Shown here piece by piece: positions 11,721 to 20,689 of a DNA stretch of 60,000 nt. The DNA lies in the NCBI RefSeq assembly GCF_963678635.1, contig NC_087069.1, forward strand, positions 23,922,303 to 23,982,302. Direction: 5' to 3'. The stretch's first letter is position 1. Each line of letters begins with the position of its first letter. The position numbers were made by a program, and so were the translations under genes. This DNA is from Symsagittifera roscoffensis. Lineage: Eukaryota; Xenacoelomorpha; Acoela; Convolutidae. The notes beneath the pieces are model-generated. The model made no database searches. It worked only from the letters and a program-made list of their open reading frames with translations, and was not told where the DNA came from.

Positions 11721-12091
11721 TTTATATTGTCAAAAATGTCTTTGCGAGAGCGACTGTTTTTCGATATACTTTTTCGAGAAATGGATCTGGTTCTATCTGT
11801 TCTACGCTTAGATTTCTTTTTTCCACATCCCAATTGTTTCCGAACTGTTTTTGCTCCCACATTTTTTGCAAATGTTTCGAGTTTTTTACGTCTACTAACA
11901 ACTTCCCCAGTCTCTGGAGCAGCAATTTCATACAAATCTGCCCCAATTCTTTTCGCAGCTGGGACTATATATTTTTTAATAAAGGGGATTGCAGTTCTCC
12001 CAAGAGTTTGTGCAAGAGCTCCAAAACCTCTTCCACGCTGTCTTGCATGTCCTCGAAAAATAGGGAAATCAGGTGAAGTTTGAGCAACCAT
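11717..12091 (-). CDS. Small basic pX-like virion core protein (124 aa)
   Basis: This is an intact frame with ATG at 12091 and TGA at 11717-11719. Residues about 17-45 contain the RQRGRGFGAL motif and a hydrophobic, lysine-rich segment (PFIKKYIVPAAKRIGADLY). The C-terminal third is strongly basic (KKKSKRRTDR). Small proteins of this build, located between minor and major capsid genes, are common in Polintons and adintoviruses and are compared with adenovirus pX/core proteins that bind DNA. The stop overlaps the ATG of the capsid gene by 4 bases, suggesting the genes were expressed together. Among all the Polinton genes here it is the only clearly intact one. Confidence 0.65.
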   Translation of the reverse strand: MVAQTSPDFPIFRGHARQRGRGFGALAQTLGRTAIPFIKKYIVPAAKRIGADLYEIAAPETGEVVSRRKKLETFAKNVGAKTVRKQLGCGKKKSKRRTDRTRSISRKSISKNSRSRKDIFDNIK

Positions 12092-12108
12092 TTCGAATGA
12101 AGCTTAAA

Positions 12109-12939
12109 TCAAAAATAGTTATTCGAAATCGTGCGGAACAAGAGAACAACTCGAGTGATTCCTACGGACACAAAAAGAATTTTTTCGCCTGTACTATCTT
12201 TTAGTTCTATCTTGATACTATGGAAAGAATTTTTCAACAGCTTTTTAAACTGTAAATTTGTAAAGGATTGATAATTCATGTACTGTCCTGTAGAAATTAT
12301 ATCTCCACTCTTCACTTTGGAGATAAATGGAATACAACGCAATAAGGGAGTTTTGTATCACCAACTATGTTATATTCTATAATATCACTGTATTTCATTA
12401 GGGAATGTATTCTTATAATGTCGTAAGAACACTGAGGATAATGTGGACCTTTTCCTTTCATTATAACCCCTATTTGATTTTGTTCTTAACCCCAGCCAAA
12501 AATGTGGCTCAAATCAGCACTCTGAATTATAAACACTGATTGACTCTCAGGTAAATGAACAGCAACTTTTTGTGTAATTTTATCTACTGATACATAGATT
12601 CCGTTATATTCAAAAACTTGAACTCCTAGACGTTCTCAAATTTTCTTGTTCATGGCTAAAACAATACCAACAGTACTTGGATACAATCCTGGTTCAATTT
12701 TCATCGGTACAATCTTTCTTTTCTCCTCAGATTTTTCTCTACCATCTACGAATTTAAACTATCCCTCTGTAACCTTTTTTTTGTTACAAAGAAGGGTATG
12801 ATATTTCTGAAATAGCAACCTCCCATTTTTCTTTCAATTGTATTTGTTCAGGTAGAAATTTTGTAAAAGAACTAAGACTATTATTCGGATAACAATTAAA
12901 AGAAGCGTTGGAAACCAACTCAATAGTGAAAGAATCCAT
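12109..12939 (-). pseudogene. Polinton penton-like minor capsid protein
   Basis: The gene starts with ATG at 12939 (MDSFTIELVSNASFNCYPNN), the typical N-terminus of the single-jelly-roll minor capsid (penton) of Polintons, including the WEVAISEISYPS motif. A stop follows at about 12785. Further conserved pieces are readable in other frames: KIEPGLYPSTVGIVLAMN near 12.65-12.72 kb, VFEYNGIYVSVDK near 12.58 kb, and the C-terminal IKIELKDSTGEKI and VVLLFR near 12.15-12.25 kb. So the gene spans the whole interval but is broken by at least three lesions. It lies 44 bases after the integrase stop and 18 bases before the pX-like gene. Confidence 0.75.
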
Positions 12940-12982
12940 GACAACTGATTGGTAGAAATTTAGTTTGAAAAACGATTTACCT

Positions 12983-13921
12983 TTAATCAGAACATTTTCT
13001 AAGCTCTTTTTCATAAAATTTTCCGAGAAATTCCTCTTTGTCGAGATCTTTGATGCTGTATGAAGGAGGCTTCTTGTAGAGACTGCCGAAATTTCAAAAA
13101 TTTCATCTGTAAATTGTGGTTTATATCCTTTTCGGAACGAAATATCATTCTTTGAAATTCTCACTCTGTCTCCAACTTTGAATTTTAGTTTCTTATGTTT
13201 TGTTAGAAGTTTATTGTACAAAATTGTAAGGAAATCAGTATTCTTGACATCTCTAGGTGATTTCCAATTAGATCTATTGATGCGACAATTCATTGTAGAC
13301 ACAAATTGCGGCAACTTGTTAATGAAGTTTTCACCATGATCTTCTATGAAGCGGTAAATAATGTGTTTTAATGATTGAATGGCTCTCTCTGCAAATGCAG
13401 CTTTTGTTTCACTCATCGTCGAGTAAACTTCAATGCTTTTTTCCTTGCAAAATTTTTTGAAAGTTCCTCCATATTCCATTCCTTTATCAACCCAAAACAA
13501 TTCAGGAGTGTTTTTTGAGAAATCAATTTTTTTGAAAGCTTGCAAAATGTCTTTGGCATATTTAGTTTTCATTGTTTGAACTCTGACAAATCGCGAAAAA
13601 ACATCAACAGCAACCAATAAATATTTGGCTCCCTTGTTTTGACTCGCTAGTTTGTCCACAAATGTTAAATCGTTACACCAAATTTCATTTATATGTTTTG
13701 AAAATGCTTGAAGCCTTCGAAAACGTCTGATTGGGGGACCAAAATTTGTATACGATGTCTTGGTTTGTAAAAAGTGTTCTACTTTTTTTTGACAATGCGC
13801 TTGCTTTACTCAAGTTTCGCACAGAACCGTACGCAGCTCTACCCTCAGAATACAATCTGTTCAGACTTACCTTTTCAGATTTTGAAAGGGATCCAAGTTC
13901 CTCTGTCTTTCGTTTTGGCAT
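12983..13921 (-). pseudogene. Polinton (F54H12.3-like) DDE integrase, two frameshifts
   Basis: The start is an ATG at 13921 (MPKRKTEELGSLSKSEKVSL). An rve-type core follows with Asp in the WCNDLTFVDKL segment, the second Asp in WVDKGMEY and Glu in AFAERAIQSLK, so the catalytic triad is present (32 residues between the second Asp and Glu by my count). A C-terminal FKVGDRVRISK segment matches the usual domain after the core. There is one frameshift at a run of 8 T (plus strand, about 13783-13790) and one near 13.08 kb. In the shifted frame the natural C-terminus (KELRKCSD) ends at TAA 12983-12985. The homopolymer frameshift could be a sequencing error. An inverted partial copy is at 19766-20381. 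Confidence 0.85.
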
Positions 13922-14220
13922 TCTTGTGGGCAACATGTTTAGGTGGAATTTTTTTTTTTTTTTTAAAATGGTAAAGTAAATATCGGGAAAGTCGGTATTT
14001 TTTCGCTTTAGTGCACACACAAAGTCTACAATAGATTCTTTTGTGTCTCGATTATCTAATATGACATTTTCTGACTGATTAGTCTAATTCTAGGAGAATT
14101 CAAAATTAAATCAATAAGGTGCTTATTGTTACTCGTTTTCAACTTTGCATTTACAGCACTGTAAATAGAATCAAAATTTTTTGGTACATTCTCCTCTTTT
14201 TCTTGCTCTTGTTCCAATTT
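13875..14220 (-). pseudogene. Conserved small Polinton ORF upstream of integrase
   Basis: The frame FDSIYSAVNAKLKTSNN, LNSPRIR and ALKRKNTDFPDIYFTI appears in both Polinton arms (right arm 19455-19812), in each case overlapping the integrase start in another frame and ending with the same stop shortly after it. Conservation of the reading frame between the arms and the recurring overlap support a real gene. The left copy is broken by a frameshift and an A-rich expansion at about 13950-13970. The function is unknown; in position it resembles small accessory ORFs next to the integrase in other Polintons. Confidence 0.5.
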
Positions 14221-14371
14221 TGGTTTTTTTTTGGAAGTGTGCTTTGTGATTGATAAATTGAGTAAGGACTTAGAGCAAACTGATCCATACTATGTCAATC
14301 GTTTAATGACAAAAAGAGTGATAACAGATATTAATTGTAGGCCTTTTGTCGAGCTCAAAATAGTTCTGCTT

Positions 14372-15243
14372 TTATGCAGTGAATTTCTTCTTCTTTTGAG
14401 TTCTGATATTTCTCGTCGACATTTTACTACGTCTACTTTTCGAAGATCCTTTAGCTCGCCTCGTAGTAAGTTTACAAGACATTCGCTGAGGAATTGCATG
14501 AAACTTTTTGGACAATGGAGTATGAATTGTTTTTGAAGTTTTTGGGAAAATGCTTGAAATATTGCGAGTATAGAGACGTATTCTATGTTCATCGTCCAAA
14601 AACTTAGTTTCTGTTCCTGCTGGTAGATAAAATTTTGATAGAATTGAACCCCTGTTTGTGCAATATCTTAGCGAATTAACTGTTTTTGGAGTTAAATCAA
14701 TGAGTAAATGACCATAAGGAGAAAATGTAACTTCTTGATACCACTCTTTCAATTGTGATCCTAGACCTAGTTGTTGACTTAATGTATTGATTTGTAAAAC
14801 ATCTCTCGGTGACTTGAATAAAACTATATGTGTATTTTGTAACTCAACATCCCTTCCCAATTTGCTTTGATGAAACAAGTTATGCTTAATTATATTGTAT
14901 TCAGTCCCCTGTGTCTTCCAGCAGTAGCAACTTTTACAAACTGCTTAGAATTTGAAATTTCTTCACAAGAGTCATCAAATATTAACGGGTATTTTGTACC
15001 ATTATTGGGAAGGTTTTCAATTTTCAATTAGTTCAAAGTCAACTCCTTGGATAAACTTAAGGTTTTTTCTTTGCATTTGTTCATAAAGAGGTTGATAATG
15101 TTGCTAAAAATAAAAATTTTGTCAAACTTTGGTTGAAATGTACCAGTTTTTAACCACTCAAAAATAAGATGTGTTTTTACAGATCCATTTGGTCCAACTA
15201 GCGAAATGAAAACTCGTTCTTTGGTAGAAATTAGTTTATTCAT
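14372..15243 (-). pseudogene. Polinton FtsK/A32-type packaging ATPase
   Basis: ATP-driven DNA-packaging enzyme of the Polinton virion module. The N-terminal segment (15243-15028) has the P-loop GPNGSVKTHL, where the third Gly of GxxGxGKT is replaced by Val. Near 14.97 kb the Walker B strand LIFDDSCEE is readable. The C-terminal segment (14878-14372) contains FHQSKLGRDVELQNTHIVLFKSPRDV, LSQQLGLG and FSPYGHLLIDLTP, typical of this ATPase family. Frameshifts separate the segments and the C-terminal tail becomes Arg/Ser/Lys-rich, perhaps a separate basic ORF. The gene is repeated in inverted orientation at 18541-19240. Confidence 0.75.
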
Positions 15244-15520
15244 AGCTTTGAAGAATGTAAAATATAACCGACTCTACCTGATAAAATTGCTACCCAAACA
15301 GTTGTTTCTTCACATGTAGTGGATAACATTATTCGAACGATTGCACAAGCTAGTATTAAAACTGCAAAAAATTTGCACATAAACACTAAAAGAGATCTAT
15401 TACACGTACGTCCAAAAAAACTTCCAAGATTTTCGTTCATGATTCTCCTCATCGAAAACAAAATTTCCTAAATTTAATAGCTTGTCACATTCATCTCCCA
15501 TCTCAACTCTGGAATGAAAA
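15240..15520 (-). pseudogene. Small membrane protein gene of the Polinton
   Basis: The segment encodes a start MGDECDKLLNLGNFVFDEEN at about 15510 and, after a frame change, a hydrophobic stretch FMCKFFAVLILACAIVRIML and a second hydrophobic patch ending HSSKL. The stop overlaps the ATG of the ATPase. I do not recognise the family. Two possible membrane segments and tight coupling to the packaging ATPase suggest a virion-membrane or assembly factor, but that is inference. The right arm (18541-18600) keeps only the first 15 codons before a deletion. Confidence 0.4.
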
Positions 15521-15581
15521 AATTGATAATGATTAACATTTAAATTTCAAAAACACGATAATACAAAATTATTAAGCTAAT

Positions 15582-15997
15582 TTACAATTTATTAAAAAAA
15601 CATCGAGTCCATGTTCCGTATGCAATTGCTTTTCTTTCTGCACAGTGAAGAGTATTTGCATGACGAAATGGGTAGTTGCTACACCTCCAATCATATTCCT
15701 CATCTTTGAAAATCAAATTCTGAACTTTTGGACAAGCGTAGTATCCAGGTTTGTAACCTTTGTTTCCAAAATTTTTCACAGAATTTTATATTTTTCATAA
15801 ACATTTGCAAAAAACTCCGTTTCTGGAGCTTTTAGTTTTTTCAATATTTTTTCAAGCTCAGTATATTTTTCATAGCCACTGTTCCAATTGATTCCATGAA
15901 GATGCTTTGTACACCAAGCAGACTGAGATGTAGTTTTGAATTTTTTGGGAGGAAGAAAGGAATATCCCACAGTTTGTCCATTTTGATAACTATTCAA
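15582..15997 (-). pseudogene. Uncharacterised Cys/His-rich Polinton gene
   Basis: Two overlapping frames (15997-15776 and 15779-15582) encode a protein with WCTKHLHG near the N-terminus, a charged helical KYTELEKILKKLK segment, then GYYACPKVQ, DWRCSNYPF and HANTLHCAERKA before the stop. A CxxC pair is visible in the frame at the break in the inverted copies (CKIC at 18.28 kb). The spacing suggests metal binding. The HCAE motif recalls the zinc ligand and Glu of cytidine deaminases, but no PCxxC motif follows, so I do not make that call. Fragments recur in inverted orientation at 16796-17083 and 18199-18480, all ending at nearly the same codon. Confidence 0.5.
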
Positions 15998-16084
15998 CTA
16001 TTTTGTTTCAATACTCTCAATATCCAAAACAACTAGACTCATGATGGTAACTGTTTTCGCTGAAAATTTTTGTTAGAACAACTA

Positions 16085-16799
16085 TTAATCGAATAATGCA
16101 AATACTGATGAAGCAAAAATTTTAACATATAAACAGAAGATTAATCCAGACACGTGACCAAGAAAACAAGAACTTGGAAATCTAGGTAAAACATAACAAT
16201 AACCAGGTCCCTTATAAGTAGTAGAATTCACAGATCCAGCTGCATCATGTAAAATTGCATGAAGTCTGAAAATTTTTGAATTTGCAAAAAAGTTATCCGT
16301 ACAATGATTATATAAGTACAAGTATATTTCCGTATCCAATTAGACCCCCAAAAGGAAATTTTTGGTCCATTTCTTTCAAATTTATGTTTGGGTCCAAAAC
16401 AATACAGGTACAAAGAAAGTAATTTTTTCTTTTTGTATTTGATGAAAAAGTCATTTTCTACAGTGCATTCGTCAATAATGATACAAATTTTTTTGAATGT
16501 TTCAACATAAGACAAAAATGAGGGGATAACATCAACCAAATTATCATACTCTTTTTTTCCAACTGAAAATTCTGATTGTTCTTCCAAGTGTTTCCTTTTC
16601 TATGATACTCTATAAAATCTACTTTTTTAATATCTGAACGATAACTTGGAAACTTTTTTCGTCTTCCATTATGCAAAGTCCACTCAAATTGAGAAATTTG
16701 TGATTCTGTATCCAAATCTTGCAATTTTGGTAAATTTTGAGATTCCAAAGATGTTAGTGAAAATTTCTGGGACTTTTCTTGTAAGACGATATGATGCAA
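16085..16799 (-). pseudogene. Uncharacterised HD-motif Polinton gene, copy 1
   Basis: Pieces in three frames give a protein with LHNGRRKKFPSYRSD, VDVIPSFLSYVETFKKICII, YCFGPKHKFERNGPKISFWG and HAILHDAAGSVN followed by KGPGYCYVLPRF. The ordered G-x-G-N loop and H-D dipeptide about 20 residues later are reminiscent of a phospholipase A2 fold, which some adintovirus-like elements are reported to carry, but the usual Cys and Tyr residues are missing, so this is only a suggestion. The gene sits at the centre of the head-to-head Polinton pair and is cut at about 16.8 kb by the junction. A better-preserved copy lies at 17510-18198. Confidence 0.45.
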
Positions 16800-17083
16800 A
16801 ATACACTGAGCTTGAAAAAATCTTGAAAAAACTAAAAGCTCCAGAGAGGAGTTTTTTGCAAAAGTTTATGAAAAATGTAAAATCTGTCAGAAATTTTGGA
16901 AACAAAGGTTACAAACCTGGATACTACGCATGTCCAAAAGTTCAGAATTTGATTTTCAAAGATGAGGAACATGATTGGAGGTGTAGCAACTACCCATTTC
17001 GTCATGCAAATACTCTTCACTGTGCAGAAAGAAAAGCATTTGCATACGGAACATGGACTCAATGTTTTTTTAATAAATTGTAA
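16796..17083 (+). pseudogene. Inverted 3' fragment of the Cys/His-rich gene (copy A)
   Basis: From AKYTELEKILKKLKAPE to AYGTWTQCFFNKL and stop this plus-strand frame repeats the minus-strand gene at 15582-15870. It joins abruptly at about 16796 to the minus-strand HD-motif gene, marking the head-to-head junction. Confidence 0.75.
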
Positions 17084-17108
17084 ATTACCTTTTTGCTAGT
17101 CGTATAGT

Positions 17109-17490
17109 CTTTTTCAAGTCAACGAGAGATGTTTTACAAATCAATACATTAAGTCAACAACTAGGTCTAGGATCACAATTGAAATAGTGGTATCAAGATG
17201 TAACATTTTCTCCTTATGGTCATTTACTCATTGATTTAACTCCAAAAACAGTTGATTCGCTAAGATATTGCACAAACAGTGGTTCAGTTCCATCAAAGTT
17301 TTGTCTACCACCAGGAACAGAAACTAAGTTTTTGGACGATGAGCATACAATACGTCTCTAAACTCCCAATATTTCAAGCATTTTCCCAGAAACTTCAAAA
17401 ACAATTCATCCTCCATTGTCCAAAAAGTTTCATTCAATTTCTCAGCGAATCTCTTGTAAACTTACTACGAGGCGAGCTAAAGGATCTTTG
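17109..17490 (+). pseudogene. Inverted ATPase C-terminal fragment (copy A)
   Basis: The plus strand encodes the ATPase C-terminal segment (TFSPYGHLLIDLTPK, LDDEHT) with a stop in place of one Lys codon (GAAATAGTGG). The same text, including that stop, recurs at 18866-19245, so the two were duplicated after the stop arose. The fragment ends abruptly at 17490 where the second copy of the central HD-motif gene begins. Confidence 0.75.
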
Positions 17491-17509
17491 ATTTTTGTTA
17501 GAATAACTA

Positions 17510-18198
17510 TTAATCGAATAATGCATATACTGATGAAGCAAAAATTTTAACATCTAAACAGAAGATTAATCCAGTCACGTGACCAAGAAAACAAGAACTT
17601 TGAAATCTAGGTAAAACATAACAATAACCAGGTCCCTTATAAGTAGTAGTATTCACAGATCCAGCTGCATCATGTAAAATTGCATGAAGTCTGAAAACTT
17701 TTGAATTTGCAAAAAAGTAATCCATACAATAATTTCCGTATCCAATTAGACCCCAAAAGGAAATTTTTGGTCCATTTCTTTCAAATTTATGTTTGGGTCC
17801 AAAACAATACAGGTACAGAGAAAGTAATTTTTTCTTTTTGTACTTGATGAAAAAGTCATTTTCTACAGTGCATTCGTCAATAATGATACAAATTTTTTTG
17901 AATGTTTCTACATAAGACAAAACTGAGGGGATAACATCAACCAAATTATCATACTCTTTTTTTCCAACTGAAAATTCTGATTGTTCTTCCAAGTGTTTCC
18001 TTTTCTATGATACTCTATAAAATCTACTTTTTTAAGATCTGAACGATAACTTGGAAATTTTTTTCGTCTTCCATTATGCAAAGCCCACTCAAATTGAGAA
18101 ATTTGTGATTCTGTATCCAAATCTTGCAATTTTGGTAAATTTTGAGATTCCAAAGATGTTAGTGAAAATTTCTGGGACTTTTCTTGTAAGACGATATA
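17510..18198 (-). pseudogene. Uncharacterised HD-motif Polinton gene, copy 2
   Basis: The better-preserved copy has a 160-codon open segment (17992-17510) with VDVIPSVLSYVETF, CIIIDECTVENDF, SFWGLIGYGNYC, HAILHDAAGSVN, KGPGYCYVLPRF and a C-terminal hydrophobic patch GLIFCLDVKIFASSVYALF. Its 5' part (18198-18000) is in another frame with the same one-base shift as copy 1, so the shift is older than the duplication, or marks a real intron or recoding site. The GYGN loop and HD pair are compatible with a phospholipase A2-like site, which is unproven. Confidence 0.5.
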
Positions 18199-18480
18199 AT
18201 GAAAAATACACTGAGCTTGAAAAAATCTTGAAAAAACTAAAAGCTCCAGAAACGGAGTTTTTTGCAAAAGTTTATGATAAATGTAAAATCTGTCAGAAAT
18301 TTTGGAAACAAAGGTTACAAACCTGGATACTACGCATGTCCAAAAGTTCAGAATTTGATTTTCAAAGATGAGGAAAATGATTGGAGGTGTAGCAACTACC
18401 CATTTCGTCATGCAAATACTCTTCACTGTGCAGAAAGAAAAGCATTTGCATACGGAACATGGACTCAATGTTTTTCATAA
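18199..18480 (+). pseudogene. Inverted 3' fragment of the Cys/His-rich gene (copy B)
   Basis: It repeats 16796-17083 with small differences: KYTELEKILKKLKAPE, CKIC, GYYACPKVQ, DWRCSNYPF, HANTLHCAERKA and an early stop. It continues into sequence shared with 15500-15580 of the left arm (AATACTTTTTGTATTATCGTG), so this arm is the more complete one. Confidence 0.75.
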
Positions 18481-18540
18481 ATTGTAAATTACCTTAATAC
18501 TTTTTGTATTATCGTGTTTTTGAAATTTAAATGTTAATCA

Positions 18541-19240
18541 TTATCAATTTTTTCATTCCAGAGTTGAGATGGGAGATGAATGTGACAAGCTATTAAATTT
18601 ATCAACCTCTTTATGGACAAATGCAAAGAAAAAACCTTAAGTTTATCCAAGGAGTTGACTTTGAACTAATTGAAAACCTTCCCAATAATGGTACATAATA
18701 CCTGTTAATATTTGATGACTCTTGTGAAGAAGTTTCAAATTCTAAGCAGTTTATAAAAATTGCTACTGCTGGAAGACACAGGGGACTGAATACAATATAA
18801 TTAAGCATAACTTGTTTCATCAAAGCAAATTGGTAAGAGATGTTGAGTTACAAAATACACATATAGTCTTATTCAAGTCACCGAGAGATGTTTTACAAAT
18901 CAATACATTAAGTCAACAACTAGGTCTAGGATCACAATTGAAATAGTGGTATCAAGATGTAACATTTTCTCCTTATGGTCATTTACTCATTGATTTAACT
19001 CCAAAAACAGTTGATTCGCTAAGATATTGCACAAACAGTGGTTCAGTTCCATCAAAGTTTTGTCTACCAGCAGGAACAGAAACTAAGTTTTTGGACGATG
19101 AGCATACAATACGTCTCTAAACTCCCAATATTTCAAGCATTTTCCCAGAAACTTCAAAAACAATTCATCCTCCATTGTCCAAAAAGTTTCATTCAATTTC
19201 TCAGCGAATGTCTTGTAAACTTACTACGAGGCGAGCTAAA
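18541..19240 (+). pseudogene. Inverted ATPase copy of the right Polinton arm
   Basis: It is colinear with 15520-14470 of the left arm but with about 400 bp deleted after codon 15 of the membrane-protein gene, which removes the P-loop. The Walker B strand LLIFDDSCEE is intact near 18.69 kb, flanked by an in-frame TAA. FHQSKLVRDVELQNTH and the C-terminal LTPKTVDSLRYCTN follow, then the Arg/Ser/Lys-rich tail. It cannot encode a functional ATPase. Confidence 0.75.
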
Positions 19241-19454
19241 GGATCTTCGAAAAGTAGACGTAGTAAAATGTCGACGAGAAATATCAGAACTCACACGAAT
19301 AAGAACTTCACTGCATAAAAGAAGAACTATTTTGAGCTCGCCAAAAGGCTTACAATTAATATCTGTTGTTACTCCTTTTGTCATTAAACGATTGACATAG
19401 TATGGATCAGTTTGTTCAAATTCCTTACTCAATTTATCAATCACAGAGAACACT

Positions 19455-19812
19455 TCCACAAAAAAACCAAAATTGGAACAAGAGCAAGAAAAAGAGAGAA
19501 TGTACCAAAAAATTTTGATTCTATTTACAGTGCTGTAAATGCAAAGTTGAAAACGAGTAACAATAAGCACCTTATTGATTTAAATTTGAATTCTCCTAGA
19601 ATTAGACTAAGTCAGTCAGAAAATATCCTATTAGATAATCGAGACACAAAAGAATCATTGTAGACTTTGTGTAAGCACTAAAGCGAAAAAATACCGACTT
19701 TCCCGATATTTACTTTACCATTTTGGAAGCAACTCAAATTCCACCTAAACTTGTTGCCAACAAGAATGCCAAAGCGAAAGACAGAGGAACTTGGATCCCT
19801 TTCAAAATCTGA
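19455..19812 (+). pseudogene. Conserved small Polinton ORF upstream of integrase, right arm
   Basis: The right-arm copy reads KNFDSIYSAVNAKLKTSNN, HLIDLNLNSPRIRLSQSEN and, after a one-base shift, ALKRKNTDF... ending GTWIPFKI and TGA at 19810-19812, inside the integrase start. Lacking the A-rich expansion of the left copy, it shows the better C-terminus. Function unknown. Confidence 0.5.
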
Positions 19813-20381
19813 AAAGGTAAGTCTGAACAGATTGTATTCTAGGGGTAGAGCTGTGTACGGCTCTGTGCGAAACTTGAGTAAAGCAAGCGGATTGTCAAAA
19901 AAGAAAGTAGAACAGTTTTTACAAACCAAGACATCGTATACAAAATTTGGTCCCCCATTCAGACGTTTTCGAAGGCTTCAAACATTTTCAAAATATATAA
20001 GTGAAATTTGGTGTTTGGATTTAGCATTTGTGGTCAAACTAGCGAGTCAAAACAAGGGAGCCAAATATTTATTGGTTGCTGTTGATGTTTTTTCGCGATT
20101 TGTCTGAGTTCAAACAATGAAAACAAGATATGTCAAAGACACTTTGCAAGCTTTCAAAAAAATGATTTCTCAAAAAAACACTCCTGAAAAGCTTTGGGTT
20201 GATAAAGGAATGGAATATGGAGGAACTTTCAAAAAATTTTGCAAGGAAAAAAGCATTGAAGTTTACACGACGATGAGTGAAACAAAAGCTGCATTTGCAG
20301 AGAGAGCCATTTAATCATTAAAACACATTTTTTACCGCTACATAGAAGCTCATGGTGAAAAATTAACAAGTTGCCTTAATT
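19766..20381 (+). pseudogene. Truncated Polinton integrase, right arm
   Basis: ATG at 19766 opens a frame through SEKVSLNRLYSRGRAVYGSV, SKKKVEQFLQTKTSY and AKYLLVAVDVFSRFV to an in-frame TGA at 20105-20107, then WVDKGMEYGG and AFAERAI and a TAA. The N-terminal half is unbroken here, unlike in the left arm. The first catalytic position reads CLDLAF. Homology to the left arm stops at about 20381 (ACAAGTTGCC), directly before the inverted-repeat arm at 20388, so the gene is cut off before its C-terminal domain. Confidence 0.8.
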
Positions 20382-20387
20382 AGTTTC

Positions 20388-20675
20388 TGCTTGTTGCCGG
20401 TTTCATAATCTGCTCCTGCCCCAGAGTGATTTCCAACGAGGTGTCAACACTTTTTTTCGGGCCCTCCTGGCCTCATCGAAATCTGTCGGTGAACTCGCAA
20501 CTGCAGTTATTTCATGCGAGATGTCGAACATCTCGGACAATTTTTCTCAATTTAATGTTTGAATTGAAGTTGCAAAGTCAGTTCCCTGCTCCATATAGGT
20601 AAAATGGCTGGCTACTCTTTTTTTCGGTTTCATCGATTCATTTTCTTCACGATTTTCTTACTAGAATCTGGTGCA
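20388..20675. repeat. Right arm of the ~270-bp inverted repeat (partner 240-500)
   Basis: The reverse complement of 240-500 with an extra ~45-bp segment near 20.43-20.47 kb. It starts within 10 bases of the truncated integrase, so it marks the outer limit of the Polinton-derived DNA, but the truncation argues that it is not the native Polinton terminus. Confidence 0.7.
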
Positions 20676-20689
20676 AACTTTCAATTCTT

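Larger units (their letters stand above)
16074..19245. repeat. Tandem duplication of the Polinton centre and right arm
   Basis: Unit 1 (16074-17490) and unit 2 (17496-19245) start with the same words (TTGTTAGAA-AACTATTAATCGAATAATGCA) and carry the same series: minus-strand HD-motif gene, junction, plus-strand Cys/His-rich fragment, ATPase C-terminus. Unit 1 lacks about 370 bp corresponding to 18497-18866. Shared lesions (for example the ATPase stop) show that decay preceded the duplication. Confidence 0.85.

Noticed and set aside
12784-13659. A single frame that appears to fuse integrase to the N-terminus of the penton-like protein
   Set aside because: The natural integrase C-terminus and its TAA (12983-12985) are readable one frame over, and the penton ATG is at 12939. 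The fusion is produced by a frameshift near 13.08 kb.
15582-15700. Cytidine deaminase, because of the HCAE motif
   Set aside because: The PCxxC motif that completes the zinc site is missing, and all three copies end about 15 codons after HCAE.
9739-20381. Polinton DNA polymerase B
   Set aside because: No DTD box, KxxxNSxYG or exonuclease motif could be read on either strand in the Polinton-derived region.
240-20675. Native Polinton terminal inverted repeats
   Set aside because: The right arm abuts a truncated integrase, no 6-bp target duplication is seen, and the left arm is separated from the Polinton genes by 9 kb of other repeats. Kept as an inverted repeat only.
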